Positions 46,351 to 57,384 are shown, counted from the stretch's first letter. The stretch: 64,000 nt of DNA from Parastagonospora avenae f. sp. tritici 18332-5 (GCA_022559985.1 JAFJTR010000037.1:186001-250000); one strand, 5' to 3'. Numbers and translations: made by a program. Notes: generated from the sequence alone by a model not told the origin.

Positions 46351-48630
46351 ATGGCCGACAGACAATCAGCATACTCTGTCAGTCTCTTCGGCAGCCAGGC
46401 AGCTGATGGAGTGCAGGATGCGACGGCCCCTTCGCGCATCCAGCAAGCGCTAGTTGACTTCATCATGGAGTTCACTCTCGATAATGTCTTCGTTTACCGG
46501 TATGCGCATTCACCACCCACTAGGCGCTGTGCATGGCCTGATGATATAACAGAGATCAAATCCGAGAAAATGTGCTTGTCAAGCAGTACTATTGCGATAT
46601 TGACATAGCCCACCTCATTGTTTACAACGACGAACTTGCGCAGAACCTCACATCCAATCCAGCCGAAGTGATACCGCTCGTGAGTCGTTGACAAGAGCAT
46701 GATGGTCAAGTGCGTTGACTGACGTGAATAGTTCGAAGCGGCGCTCAAAAGCTGCACGCAGCGCATTGTTTACCCTTCGCAAAAGAATATCAAACTGCCT
46801 GAGCATCAGCTACTCCTTCACTCGACCGCATCCGAGCTCTCGATCCGTGACCTCACAGCCAACCAAGTCTCGCATCTCGTCCGAATACCTGGCATCATCA
46901 TTGGCGCCTCAACACTATCTTCCAAGTCCACTGCTCTTGCTATACGGTGCCGCAGTTGCCAGCATGAGGAGATGTTGCCCGTTTCGGGCGGCTTCTCGGG
47001 CATCTCTCTTCCGCGTACGTGTAGTCGGAAAAGAGGCGAAGGGGAGGGTGGAGACAAATGTCCCCTCGATCCGTACTATGTCATGCACGAACGTTGTCAA
47101 TTCATCGACCAACAAGTCCTAAAGCTGCAGGAGGCACCAGACCAGGTTCCTGTTGGTGAACTTCCCCGACATATCATGATCTCAGCAGATCGCTATCTGG
47201 CCAACCGAGTGGTGCCTGGCACAAGGTGCACCATCACTGGTGTGTACTCCATCTACCAGCAAAAGGGCTCGAGGCGGCAAGGAAACGCCGCAGTGGCCAT
47301 CCGTAACCCGTACATACGCGCAGTCGGTATCCACACTGCTGTCGACCATACCACCAAGGGCAATGCGGTCTTCACTGCGGAAGAAGAACAGGAGTTCCTG
47401 GAAATGAGTCGAAGACCAGATATTTACGATGTCTTTGCTAGTTGCATCGCGCCCTCCATCTATGGGAATCAAGATATCAAGAAGGCCATTGCATGCTTAC
47501 TAATGGGCGGATCCAAGAAGATTCTTCCTGACGGGATGAAATTGCGTGGAGATATCAATGTTCTGCTTCTTGGTGATCCTGGTACCGCAAAATCTCAATT
47601 GCTCAAGTTCGTCGAAAAGGTGTCCCCAATCGCCATCTACACCTCAGGAAAAGGTTCCTCCGCGGCTGGTCTAACAGCCTCTGTGCAGCGTGATGCCCAA
47701 TCGCGAGAATTTTACCTCGAAGGCGGTGCCATGGTTCTGGCTGACGGTGGCGTTGTCTGTATCGACGAGTTTGACAAGATGAGAGACGAGGACCGTGTCG
47801 CTATCCACGAAGCCATGGAACAACAAACCATTTCTATTGCCAAGGCTGGAATCACCACTATTCTGAACTCGCGAACCTCAGTCCTGGCAGCTGCCAATCC
47901 AATCTTTGGTCGATACGATGATATGAAAACACCTGGCGAGAACATCGACTTTCAGACTACCATTCTGTCACGTTTCGACATGATCTTCATTGTGCGAGAC
48001 GATCACAACCGCGATCGAGACGAGTCAATAGCCAAACACGTCATGGGTATTGCCATGGGCGGACATGGTATCCAGCAAGAAGTGGAAGCCGAGATCTCCA
48101 TTGAAAAGATGAAGCGGTACATCACCTATTGTCGAACACGATGCGCGCCTCGGCTTGCGCCAGAAGCTGCTGAGAAACTATCCTCGCACTTTGTCAGCAT
48201 CCGGCGGCAGGTACATGCTTCGGAGATGAATGCCAACCAAAGGTCCAGTATTCCTATTACCGTTCGTCAACTAGAAGCCATCATTCGTATCACAGAATCA
48301 CTTGCGAAGCTATCGTTGTCACCTATTGCTGAGGAGCGACACGTAGATGAGGCCATTCGTCTTTTCCTTGCTTCGACCATGGACGCGGTCAATCAAGGCG
48401 GTGCTCAAGGCTCTAAGGATTTGATGGAAGAAGTTAACAAGTTGGAAGAAGAGCTGAGGCGCCGCATGGCTGTCGGATGGCAGGTCGCTCTATCCACATT
48501 GAAGCGTGAGATGGTTGATGGAAAGGGATACTCGGAACAAGCTCTCAACCGAGCACTGCATGTCATGGCAGCGCGCGACACTATTAAGATGCGCCACGGT
48601 GGTTCTGTCGTATTCAGACAGAATGCTTGA
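46351..48630 (+). CDS. MCM5: Replicative helicase subunit MCM5
   Basis: Three exons (introns 46500-46552 and 46680-46731) sum to 2175 nt, giving 724 residues, normal for fungal MCM5. It is a subunit of the MCM2-7 helicase that unwinds replication origins and forks. The N-terminal domain (DQIRENVLVKQYYCDIDIAH, VSHLVRIPGIIIGASTLSSK) carries a zinc finger starting AIRCRSCQHEE with a second Cys pair near CSRKRGEGEGGDKCP. The AAA+ core shows Walker A GDPGTAKSQ, the GSSAAGLTA hairpin region, Walker B VVCIDEFDKM, ANPIFGRYDD and the arginine-finger motif LSRFDMIF. The C-terminal winged-helix region ends VVFRQNA. Upstream ACGCGT boxes suggest G1/S expression. Confidence 0.97.
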
Positions 48631-49344
48631 TGGATGTATATGACATTGCAGACTTGGCGTTTCAGGGCTGTGCATGGTTGCGAGCATTGGACTTTGATGA
48701 TGATGATGATGATGACGATGACGTGTGGCATGTACATGAAGATATGACGAGCTACGATGTCCTGAGTTTTGCATATCGGTACCAGTAGTGGTTACATATA
48801 TAGCCAATCGTCCTCTTTATGATCAGAGCCAAATGCTACGAACATACACTTTACAGCGCTTATTTAAGTTTGGCAATCGAAATTGTAGATCGGATCTTTA
48901 GAGCATAGTGTGATGGCTCTCGACCCGAACACGAATTAAACGGAACACGATAATCATGCGCGTTCAGATGATACTATGTACAGCTTGAACGAACCTAGAG
49001 TGATGTGCATATCCCGCATATCGTATAACTCATTTCCGCAGAATCCTGTTCCATAGCCTTGTCTGTGATCAGTACGCTGGTGTGTTACGAGTGTTTTCGG
49101 GACACTCCAATAGACACCGTACAAATTAGTAATTTCTAGGCATGTACGATGGACGCTGTTACTGCGAAGTGAAAAACGTGAGTGTCAAAGTCCGACTGAT
49201 CTTTGTGAGAGAGCATGATTCGATTCTCTAAAACACCTAAGAGTTACATTGTGAAATTTTGTAGTGGGACAGGCTCCAATCAAGCCAACTGGCAACAAGT
49301 AACCACTTCCACCTGGGCAAAATCGAGTTCCACAATCGCGCCTA
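48631..49344. other. Convergent intergenic region
   Basis: About 710 bp between MCM5 and the secreted-protein gene. It contains the GAT/TGA microsatellite listed separately, and otherwise AT-rich sequence with no gene. Confidence 0.45.
48695..48721. repeat. TGA trinucleotide microsatellite in the MCM5 3' flank
   Basis: About nine units of TGA with one interruption (gatgacgatgac at the end), 65 bp past the MCM5 stop. A simple repeat, probably in the 3' UTR. Confidence 0.85.
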
Positions 49345-50432
49345 CTAGCAAGTGAAGCCACAGTCCATTTCCCTCTTGCCGTTGTCGTACTTGCCAACAG
49401 AACAACGTGCCTTGTCATTTGAATCCCAGGATTGTCCTCCGTATGCAAACCTCACAGGATCAGCATCGACTGCGCCAGTCTTGACCTCAATCGTCCAGGG
49501 GAGCTTGCTGGTGACACTGGCAGTAGGTCCGCCCTTGGGGAAACGTCCAATATCGGCCTCATTATTGTCGTTAACTCTTGTCACTTCGAGTGAGTAGCCG
49601 TCCTTGGCAGGGTCTGGCTTCTGGTACTGGACAACGTGAATGCCACACCATCCTGGTGCGAACCCTTTGTTGTTTGTTGGTGCGTTGGAGTTCAATGGGC
49701 CTTCACCCTTTCCGATCTTGGGAATACCACATGTCCACCTCTTGAGTTTGGAGTCTTGAATGTATGAATTGCCCATGTCTCTGATAGGGAGTCAATATGC
49801 GTGATGTTCTCGGTGTGACAGAAGAGAAACGGCTTACCCATGACGGCAGATGTATGGCCCTTTATTACAGGTGAATAAGCCCTGTCTTTCGCAGTCTTCG
49901 TGCTTGAGGAACTCCTCGGCGAAACCTTGTACTGGGAGTACTTTCCAGTCGTCGATATACTTGACCTGGAGTAAGGGCGTCGTCAGGCCTTCACCCTGAC
50001 CCATGCCGTTCTTCTCTGCGAAAGTGATACTGAAGTCACCAATGCGGGGGTCGTTGAAGTACTGTCGTCCGCCGACAAAGCAGACATTCCAACCAGCGCC
50101 AGCAGGGTTGTATTCTCTCACGCCGTCATTGCAATCAACCGTTGCTTTGCAGTTTGCGCCGTTCTTTGTTTCCATGCGGATCTGACACATTTGGGGGTTG
50201 TCCTTGAAGTTCCTGAATTGATTCAATGTGCTTGTACTTGAAGAAGCTGCGCAAAGACCTACCAGAGCAACGTGACATCAGGGAGAAATTCTTTAGAAAT
50301 TCCAATATACTTCAGAAGAGATTCGGCGGCATCTGGGACTGATCCCCACCCACGAGCTTCAATTGGGCTCGCTCGTACCTGTGGGCTTTGTAGCAAGAAT
50401 GCTCCCGCTGCAATTGTACCGAAGGCCTTCAT
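49345..50432 (-). CDS. Cysteine-rich secreted protein of unknown function
   Basis: Three exons (introns 50213-50262 and 49781-49837) sum to 981 nt, giving 326 residues. The N-terminus MKAFGTIAAGAFLLQSPQVR looks like a short signal peptide with cleavage possible near VRASP. The mature part has 12 cysteines in stretches such as NPQMCQIRMETKNGANCKAT, GWNVCFVGGRQYF, EDCERQGLFTCNKGPYICRH, RWTCGIPKIG, PGWCGIHVVQY and a terminal DCGFTC. The even count and spacing suggest disulphides. No catalytic family recognised. The middle (DPRIGDFSITFAEKNG, PLLQVKYIDDWKVLPVQGF) has a beta-rich look. Secreted cysteine-rich proteins of plant-associated Dothideomycetes include effectors and lectin-like proteins; either is inference. 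It stands alone after MCM5 with a TATA-like box and a minisatellite upstream. Confidence 0.82.
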
Positions 50433-50550
50433 TGTGTTTGTGAAAGTGATTGAAAGCTGGAAAGTTTGGAAAGTTTTTGGTGTAAAGGCTTGAAGGAAGA
50501 GAGATGCTCTGTTGTTGAGTTGTGTTGCTCTGGGTCAGGATCACAGCTTC

Positions 50551-50560
50551 TTATACCTTT
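50551..50560 (-). promoter_or_regulatory. TATA-like box of the secreted-protein gene
   Basis: Read on the minus strand as AAAGGTATAA after a poly-A run, about 120 bp before the ATG at 50432, a normal spacing for a fungal TATA promoter. Confidence 0.45.
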
Positions 50561-50610
50561 TTTTCGTTGCCCTTCCTGTGCTAATTGTTGTGTACAATGC
50601 AGCCCTGCCG

Positions 50611-50714
50611 GCCTGGCGATGTAGCTAAGGTTGAAGGCCTGACGATGTAGTCAAAGTTGGAAGCCTGACGGTATAGCCAAGGTTGAAGGCCTGACGATGT
50701 AGTCAAATTAACAC
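50611..50714. repeat. 26-bp tandem minisatellite, four units
   Basis: Four head-to-tail copies starting at 50611, 50637, 50663 and 50689, each beginning gcctgRcgRtRtag; the last diverges after about 18 bases. Units 2 and 4, and units 1 and 3, resemble each other most, suggesting a higher-order 52-bp duplication. It lies about 180 bp upstream of the secreted-protein start. Confidence 0.9.
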
Positions 50715-52195
50715 CCTCGCCGACCTGAAGATGTACAAGTTGTACTGCCCAGCCATCGGTGCTTCCGCTGTGATGCTATAAATAACACATGACCAACAAC
50801 GCCAACAACCACAACGAGACTGAGAACCACATCAAGATCAACAATCACAACAAGATCAACAGCAATAACAAGGCCGAGAACCAGATTTTCGCCCATCTCA
50901 GATATGGCTACTGATTCACGGGCGCCTCGAGCTTCAGTCACAGCACCACATCGCAGTAGGTGTTGTAAGGACGCAGCATTCTGTTGCTGTATCTCGAATA
51001 TGTCGAGGTGCGTCAACTTTCTCAGACCATACTAAGCATCATTACTTTTATGTATGTGCGCAGTGTGGTTCATATCCGATATGAACAAGCCCGATCATTT
51101 TTCACTGCGAGAAGATGTACATGTCCCATCGAAATACCTATGACATCAGTGATGTAGAGTCGGCGCGCAACCTTAGCAGCATGGCATACATGAGGCGCCC
51201 TGCCGAGCAGCTAGTTCGATGAGGGTGCACTATTTGAATGGAAAGCGTAGATTTCTGTGATGAAACAACCGTCTACGAGGCTGTGGTTAAGCACTCCACA
51301 TGTTTTCTGCTTGGCACCCTGCATGACAAGGCATTGGTCGTGGGTGTCGGCTGTCGGCCTTTTTCCAATGCTAGCTGGTCCATAGAGCTGAATCGCGAAT
51401 CTTGGCCCGCTGCACTCCACATGTGCAAGGCGCACAGCCCTGTTGGTGTTTTTTATGAGGACAAGCAAACAAGCGCCGTGATGTGTCGCTGTCGATGTCA
51501 TGATTGACTTCAGGCGAGCCGAAAGTATATGAGAGTGTGTGGCATGACTACGTTTGACAAAGTGGTTATGAAGGATAGAAAGCCTGAAGGGCGGACAGGC
51601 TGGGCAATCTTGGCAGATTCAGCCTCCTGTTGTCTATTTCGATGTCTCTGGGCATACGCAAGCCGCCGGCACTTGTGACTGGATTTCGATTATTGGTCGG
51701 CTGGCATCTTTGGTACTGCGAGCTACCTAGGTGTGTGTTAGAACCTCTTTGCTGCGGGATGAATTCACCCGTGCACGTGTTTAGATTACTGGCGACGGCG
51801 GGCTTTGCTTCATGCAGAGAGACTACAAGCTGCTGCGCCACCACGTGCCAATGTCAACCGATCAGTACTTCTGCTTGCCTGTCCATCGAGGTAGACATTC
51901 CCAGCGCGCTGCGTCTCTGAACTTGACAAGCAACCCCTCACTTGAAGTGATTAGACGTGATTCGCATGAGAATTCAGGTACGTCCATACTTTGATCGCGC
52001 CATTCATCTCGCTTGGCGTCTCGAATGGAGGGATTTACGAAAAGGCGATGCAAGAGAGTTGTGGTGGTGATAGTGGTGTGATTGGAAGTCGTTCCTGTCC
52101 AGTGCAGCAGCATGATCCGAGGCGAGCCGCTGGTCGAGGCCGATGCCGGCTGATTAAGGTTATGTCGGAGATCACGTGCGTTTATCTCAAAGATC

Positions 52196-52204
52196 TTATC
52201 TGAT
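52196..52204 (-). promoter_or_regulatory. GATA-type iron-regulator site (ATCWGATAA) before the HapX-like gene
   Basis: The minus strand reads ATCAGATAA, a perfect match to the ATCWGATAA consensus reported for the iron repressor SreA of Aspergillus, 19 bp before the first ATG of the bZIP gene. A weaker TTATCT occurs at about 52182. In Aspergillus, SreA represses hapX, so the position is meaningful, but occupancy is inferred. Confidence 0.5.
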
Positions 52205-52222
52205 GCAAGCTCGCTTTTCAAC

Positions 52223-53909
52223 ATGCACTCGACGTCCACCGGCATCATGTCTGACGCCAGCCATACGCCCAATTCGGACAGCAACAGCTACGCCAATTCG
52301 CCTCTCGCGTCACCGCTGCCTGTGCCCGACCACGCTGCAACGCCTGCAGATACTGCGCGCCGCCGCTCCCGGAGTCAGTGCCTCTGCTGCCCGCCTCCAG
52401 GGCTCCCTCGGCTACTTTGCAGGTCGACTGACAGCTTGCACAGCACTCGTACCAAACCACGTGAAGCCCGCCGACCCGACCACGACCGCCCACGACGCCC
52501 CGCCGCTCACCACGTCCCTCGCACAGAACGCAGCCGGCCCCTCCCCCTGTGGAGGCGGCCCCGCGAGCAAGCGGCACACAATCCCCCCGCGCCCCAAGCC
52601 CGGCCGCAAGCCCGCACAGGATGAGCCCCAGACGAAGCGCAAGGCGCAGAACCGCAAGTCGCAGCAGGACTTCCGCGCCCGCAACAAGGCCAAGTTCGAG
52701 GAGCTGGCCCTCGCCGCTGAGAGCGCCCGCCAGGCCCACCGCGATGAGGTCGCCCAGATGACGATCCAGATGAACGACCTGCGCAGCCAGATCCGCCGCC
52801 TGGAGGAGATCAACCTGGGCATCATGGCCGACCGCGACTTCTACAAGCACGCCTACGAGGGGCAGGCGCGCCAGCACGACGGCCATGAGTCCAGCCCCGC
52901 CATCTTCACCTCACAGCCGCCCTCGCACTTTGCGCCCATGACGCTGACTATGGCCGCACGTGACGGCGACGACTTTGCCGACAGCGCAAGCCACCTTTGT
53001 GGCAGGTGCAGGCCCGACCGCTGTGAATGTCTCGACGAGAAGCTCGCCCTGAGCGACGCGCAGGACCCGCCCTTCATGGAGGCCGTGCCCCTGCCGCTCC
53101 GCAACGGCACCACGCCCATGCAGGATGTGCAATCGCAAGCACCCAAGACTGAGGATCCCTCTGAGCTCGAGGTCGACTTCACCACATACCGCCCTGTTCC
53201 GTCACGCGAGGAAGTCGACTTCACCATCGATGGGGAGCACCAAAGCTGCGGCTTCTGCACCCGTCCTGACAACTGCCTCTGCCGAGACGAGTCACTCCGC
53301 TCCAGCTCGACCGGCGCTCCACTCTCCACTGTCACGAGCGCCACGTCCATCTCGAGTCTCTCTGTCCCGCCCAAGGGCACTCCCGGCAGCTGTGCGGCAT
53401 GTTTGGCAGATCCCGAGCAGCAGAAGCGTTGTCAAGGCCTTGCAGCCCAGCTCAACTCGCCAACCACCATGGAGCCAAGATTCGAACCAAGCATCGACAA
53501 GCTCGCACAAAAGTCAACCACGATTCCTGGCATTCGCTCCGTCGGCTGCTCCGAGGCCTTTGGTCTTCTCGACGGCCGAGTCTCCATGGACATGGACAGC
53601 CCAGAGTGGAGACAACTGCGGCCGCTCCAGTCTACGCACCCAGAGACTCGCAGAGATACGCTCATGTCCATGGAGCCATCGATGGAACCCGGCACATTCA
53701 GCGCCATGGAGGTCGATGTCGGCAGTATCCTTACAACCCTCCAACACAGCGGTCGGCCACTCAAGCCTCGCCCGTCAGATGGTCGTCTCGCCACCATTGT
53801 CGAAAAGGCCGAAGAACTCCGCCAGGCCTCCAACTCCCCATACACCCAGGCGCAGCATCAAAGTCAAGAGATACCCATGTCCGACTTCAACATGGACACG
53901 ACGCCTTAG
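52223..53909 (+). CDS. HapX-like bZIP transcription factor
   Basis: Two exons: 52223-52373, intron 52374-52422, then to 53909, 1638 nt and 545 residues. Another acceptor at 52443 stays in frame, and a second ATG at 52247 (MSDASHTPNSDSNS) may be the true start. Residues about 99-114 carry a Hap4-like CCAAT-binding-complex motif, IPPRPKPGRKPA. Directly after it is a bZIP basic region, KRKAQNRKSQQDFRARNKAK, that obeys the N-x7-R-x9-L rule, with an imperfect zipper (M, L, L, I heptad positions). Three cysteine clusters follow: CGRCRPDRCEC, CGFCTRPDNCLC and CAACLADPEQQKRC, the kind used by HapX to sense iron. HapX represses iron use when iron is low and activates uptake genes. The basic region differs from canonical HapX (KSQQDF in place of AAQRAF), so a HapX paralogue is possible. 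Confidence 0.83.
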
Positions 53910-55465
53910 CTGAGCACCGGGTTCCACTTTCCTTAGTACCACTTACGATACCCATGACCACTAATACTACCGCATGGAGGTCTTTTGGCTTGTGCGCAGG
54001 TTCGCGCACTTGCAAGTTTCTAGATATCGACGACATGGTTGAGAGTCAAGCAATGATTTTCGACAATTGTCTTCTCCAGTCACTGCTCCTTACGAAAGCA
54101 GGCGGCGGATGTTTGATAATGGCCCGCTGCAATCAGCCCCCTGTGTACATACCACTGTCTGATGTAATAAAACTTAAATGCTCTATATAATTCTTCAACC
54201 GCTTTTATCCCGCTACAGCCTTGCACCGTTCTTCAAACTCGTTTCACGGCACGTCAAATTTGGCGAGTATCACGCTATATGCTTCGTCTCTGCACCCGTC
54301 ATCCGAAAGCATCATCTCGCCTGATTTGACTCTACATTTCCGGTGCAAACGACGCAGTATAACGAATCACATCCTGTGTCGTACGTAAGCTCTGTACGGT
54401 TCCAAAGTGGCCGGAGATGGTTCGGAGCAAAGGCAGAGCGCTCATTGGTAGCGATGTCGGCTGTTATCTGACGATCTGATAAAATTCTGCACGCTAGGAC
54501 AGAATAGAGAGATTAGCTTCGTCTCGAGACGCCGAGTAGATATTCTTCAGAGATTTGCATGAGCACAGCCTGTTTTCAGAATAACTGGCATGCATATATG
54601 TCGTGCGATACAAATCAACAAGCGCATACATGAATTGCGGAGACACCTGAGGGATATCAGAACAGATGTATGCAAACTCGCAAGTTTTGAAATCTGGGTT
54701 TGGCATGAGAGCATGCAATGCTGCTGTGAAGAACTTTCCAAAGGCAGCAGTGGTTGATCCTAGGTTTTAAGTTTTCGCAAGTACTTTTCAGTGACACACA
54801 GGAATCCTCTGACTTGAAGAAATAAGTTTTTGAAAAGAGAACTTCGATATCAATACCTAATACATATTCGAGATCTATTTCTCTGGTTAATGCGATGACA
54901 TAAACAGTTTTTTTGCTAAAGGGGTGATTGAATGCTCTGGTGCGGTACGAGTTCAGTGTCCGCTAGCTTGCAGTGTCTCGTCCTGCTGAAGATGTAAACC
55001 GTAACCTTGTGCTCACTCAGTGTCACGGCTTGACATCTTGAGTATATGCATAACAGTATCAAAGAAGAAGAATAGTTCACTTCATTCAATGGATCCTACG
55101 TAACATGATCCCGATGCGTACTCAGGAAACATCACCGGTATCTAGATCATGCGAACTTTCGCACATAAATCGAAGTCAGAGAACATCAAGATCGAAACAG
55201 TGGCAGATATCAAGAGCTTGAGAACCACATGTACGCCCATCACTTAATGATGATAACTTCTTTCGTCAACGGGTGTTTTGCTATCGATTCAATCCTCAAG
55301 CCAAAAGCTTCAAAGCTACCTCTCCGCAGTGAACTCTTGACGACCGGCATCAGGCCTTGCTCGTCTCTCATTCCTTCCACATGTTTCGCTGTTCTGTCTT
55401 CTCAGCTCTTCTACATCAAACCCTCAAATCCCAGTTCTCCCATCAATCAGAACTATCAATAGGCG
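53910..55465. other. Intergenic region upstream of tRNA-Ser
   Basis: About 1.55 kb. The first 280 bp probably include the 3' UTR of the bZIP gene. The rest is AT-rich, with stop codons in all frames apart from a few motif-less ORFs of 60-77 codons. No repeat recognised. Confidence 0.5.
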
Positions 55466-55605
55466 GGCACCTTGGCGGAGTGGCGAGTTTTCCCTCCACC
55501 CTCCAAGCGAACAGAGTGCTAATGTGAGCAGGTTAACGCGCTGGCCTGCTATACACAAGTGAGCTAGTTCCTTCGGGAGCGTGTGTTCGAATCACACAGG
55601 TGTCG
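55466..55605 (+). tRNA. tRNA-Ser(GCT)-like gene with D-loop insertion and anticodon-loop intron
   Basis: A class II tRNA can be folded if two segments are removed. Acceptor stem: GGCACCT (55466-55472) with AGGTGTC (55598-55604), then discriminator G. D-stem: GCG (55475-55477) with CGC (55537-55539). Anticodon stem: CTGGC (55541-55545) with GCTAG (55563-55567, one G-U). The loop reads CTGCTA..A with anticodon GCT, interrupted by a 10-nt intron (55552-55561) at the canonical site after position 37. A variable arm TTCCTTCGGGAGC and T-arm GTGTG-TTCGAAT-CACAC follow. A box TGGCGGAGTGG and B box GTTCGAATC are good. The oddity is 49 extra bases in the D-loop (55484-55532). Without both inserts the tRNA is 81 nt, normal for serine. 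It could be a pseudogene. Confidence 0.68.
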
Positions 55606-55610
55606 AGCAA

Positions 55611-55619
55611 TTTCTTTTT
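55611..55619 (+). terminator. Pol III terminator of tRNA-Ser
   Basis: A T-run (TTTCTTTTT) beginning 6 bp past the tRNA 3' end, a standard RNA polymerase III stop. Confidence 0.7.
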
Positions 55620-55782
55620 GCTGCTGGTTTGTAGTGGATGCCATGTGACTTGGTTGGAGGAGAAACATGTATTTTCACATCTGTAGAGCGACACTATGAG
55701 CAAAACTACAAACTGATTGCATTAAGTACAAAGAACAATGTTTTTTATCAGTGCAAGTCTGCATCACCAGAACTAAAAGCTA

Positions 55783-56495
55783 TTATCGTTGCATAACGAA
55801 TTCTTTTGCAAACACGAACAGTCGGTGCCTTGTCCTCCACTTCCCTGCGATGAAGAATCGACCGCCTTCGAACTCTACCACCTCCGGCTCGCCCATGCCG
55901 CACTTCTCCATGACTCTTTGAGATGGCGCATTTTCATCATTAACGATAGCCCGAACGATGAGCTTCTTGTGAGGCGCCCAGAGAACAGTCGGAGTGGACT
56001 CAAGACTCTTCAAGGCGGCTGTGATCGACTCCGTAGCGAAGCCTTGGCTCCAGGATGTGGGCAGAAACATGTAACCAACTTCCAGCGATAAATTAGTAGC
56101 AGTAGATCCATGGGTATCCCGCGGAGGAAACTTGCACTCTTCGGAGGAAAGTGTGCGCAGGGTGATCAAGCCAATAAAGCGCGTCGTTGACTCCTCGAGC
56201 AATTCGTGCACTGCGTATTCATAGCGATACACTTTTTCTTCGCCTTCGACACGAGGAGTCGCAAGCATGTGCTGCAAAGCTAACTCAGTGTCTTCGGGAG
56301 TTTTTGAAGGGCCGTGCAGACTGAGCGCATGTCAGTAGGTTAATTGAAGAAGGGTGCTGGTGAACTACAGTACCTCCACCACGAACTCTGCTCATTACTT
56401 CGGAGCTCATGAATCCACTCGAATTCTTTACTGCCACGTTCTGCCGTCGTGATCAGCGTAAGCTTCAGACGCGGAGTATTGATTATCGAGTCCAT
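55783..56495 (-). CDS. GNAT acetyltransferase (RimJ/RimL type)
   Basis: Two exons (56495-56374 and 56320-55783, intron 56321-56373) sum to 660 nt, giving 219 residues. The start MDSIINTPRLKLTLITTAER is the typical opening strand of the RimJ/RimL-like GNAT_3 family (TPRLxL). The second exon continues SLHGPSKTPEDTELALQHML, then RFIGLITLRTL, LSLEVGYMFLPTSWSQGFAT (the acetyl-CoA-binding beta4-alpha3 region with a Q-G-x-A variant), and NAPSQRVMEKCGMGEPEV, the usual C-terminal helix. It transfers an acetyl group to an amine; the substrate is unknown. Related fungal enzymes act on protein N-termini or small molecules. It precedes the right-end metabolic genes by about 0.9 kb, but nothing shows a link. 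Confidence 0.88.
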
Positions 56496-57384
56496 TGCGA
56501 GGGCGCGAAGGGGAGGCGTATCCTAATGATTGGGAGGATTGCAAATCTGGAATCTCGTGCTGATGAGAGAGATACTGTAGGCACTGGAGGTGCGTATTCG
56601 TAGTCTTTCTGCATCATCTGGGAGCGGCTTTCTTATACCTCGAAAGTGGCTTCGCCAGGCACCACATCTTCGGTAACAATGCCTTTCTGCAACTGAAGGG
56701 CGCGGAACGCATGCGCCAATTACAGACAAACATGTGAGCGCAGAGAGCTCTTAATAGAGATGTGGACGCTTTCAGGGCGTCCCGAAGCCCGACGTCGCTT
56801 GACAGCTAACCCCGATTCCGATTCCGAACTACCGATGACATTGCTTTGCCCGCGGCATCTCACCTGCACAACCACTCGTGTATCAATACCTTCCTTTCCG
56901 CCTCACTCCACCGAGCAGCAGTAAGTTGAGACCTGCTTTTGACTTCTTCGTGGCGCATGTGTGGTACCGACATCTTCAAATGCCCCAGATACATCGTTGT
57001 TTGCCAGCAGCTGTGCGGTGAATCTATTCGTATCAAATCTCAAGAACCGGCAAGATTTAGCTCACTGGGCGCAACTTCCATCATGAGATGTCTTGGACAC
57101 CAAAGCCATGTAAAGACTCGAACGTAAGCTAGATTGGCACTTACCATGTGAACAAATTTTTATGGTACCTCATCTGGCGAGGACCAGATTTTAACTTTCC
57201 ATGATTTCTTATCCATGTTGAATTTGCCTTGGTTATGGAGTTTCTTTGAAGTAAAAGCTAATGATATTACAAGAGAACTCTAATAAGTAGTTCCAAAGTT
57301 ATCAAGCTCTAGGTTGTTGATTTCCTTAGCAAAAGCAAAAGTTCAGCGAAGCTCTGTCTCCGACCAACCCGTGAGGTACGTTAC
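56496..57384. other. Intergenic region
   Basis: About 890 bp, the upstream region of the GNAT gene and 3' flank of the FAD monooxygenase. The part from 57130 to 57330 is distinctly AT-rich. No gene seen. Confidence 0.45.

Larger units (their letters stand above)
50433..52222. other. Divergent intergenic region with minisatellite
   Basis: About 1.8 kb between the secreted-protein gene and the HapX-like gene. It contains the TATA-like box, the 26-bp tandem repeat, a CAA/AAC-rich stretch at about 50788-50875 that creates a spurious Val-rich ORF on the minus strand, and the GATA-type site at 52196. No gene supported. Confidence 0.5.

Noticed and set aside
48695..48721. Short direct repeats considered as a CRISPR-like array
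   Set aside because: It is a TGA microsatellite without spacers, in a eukaryotic genome.
50708..51016. Minus-strand ORF with a Val/Leu-rich apparent membrane segment
   Set aside because: It is produced by a CAA/AAC-rich low-complexity tract and has no other support.
52176..52445. bZIP protein starting at 52176 in one frame with no intron
   Set aside because: The frame starting at 52223 gives a better N-terminus (MSDASHTPNSDSNS) and has clean splice sites at 52374-52422 into the main frame. The unspliced version is Arg/Pro/Ala rich and shadow-like.
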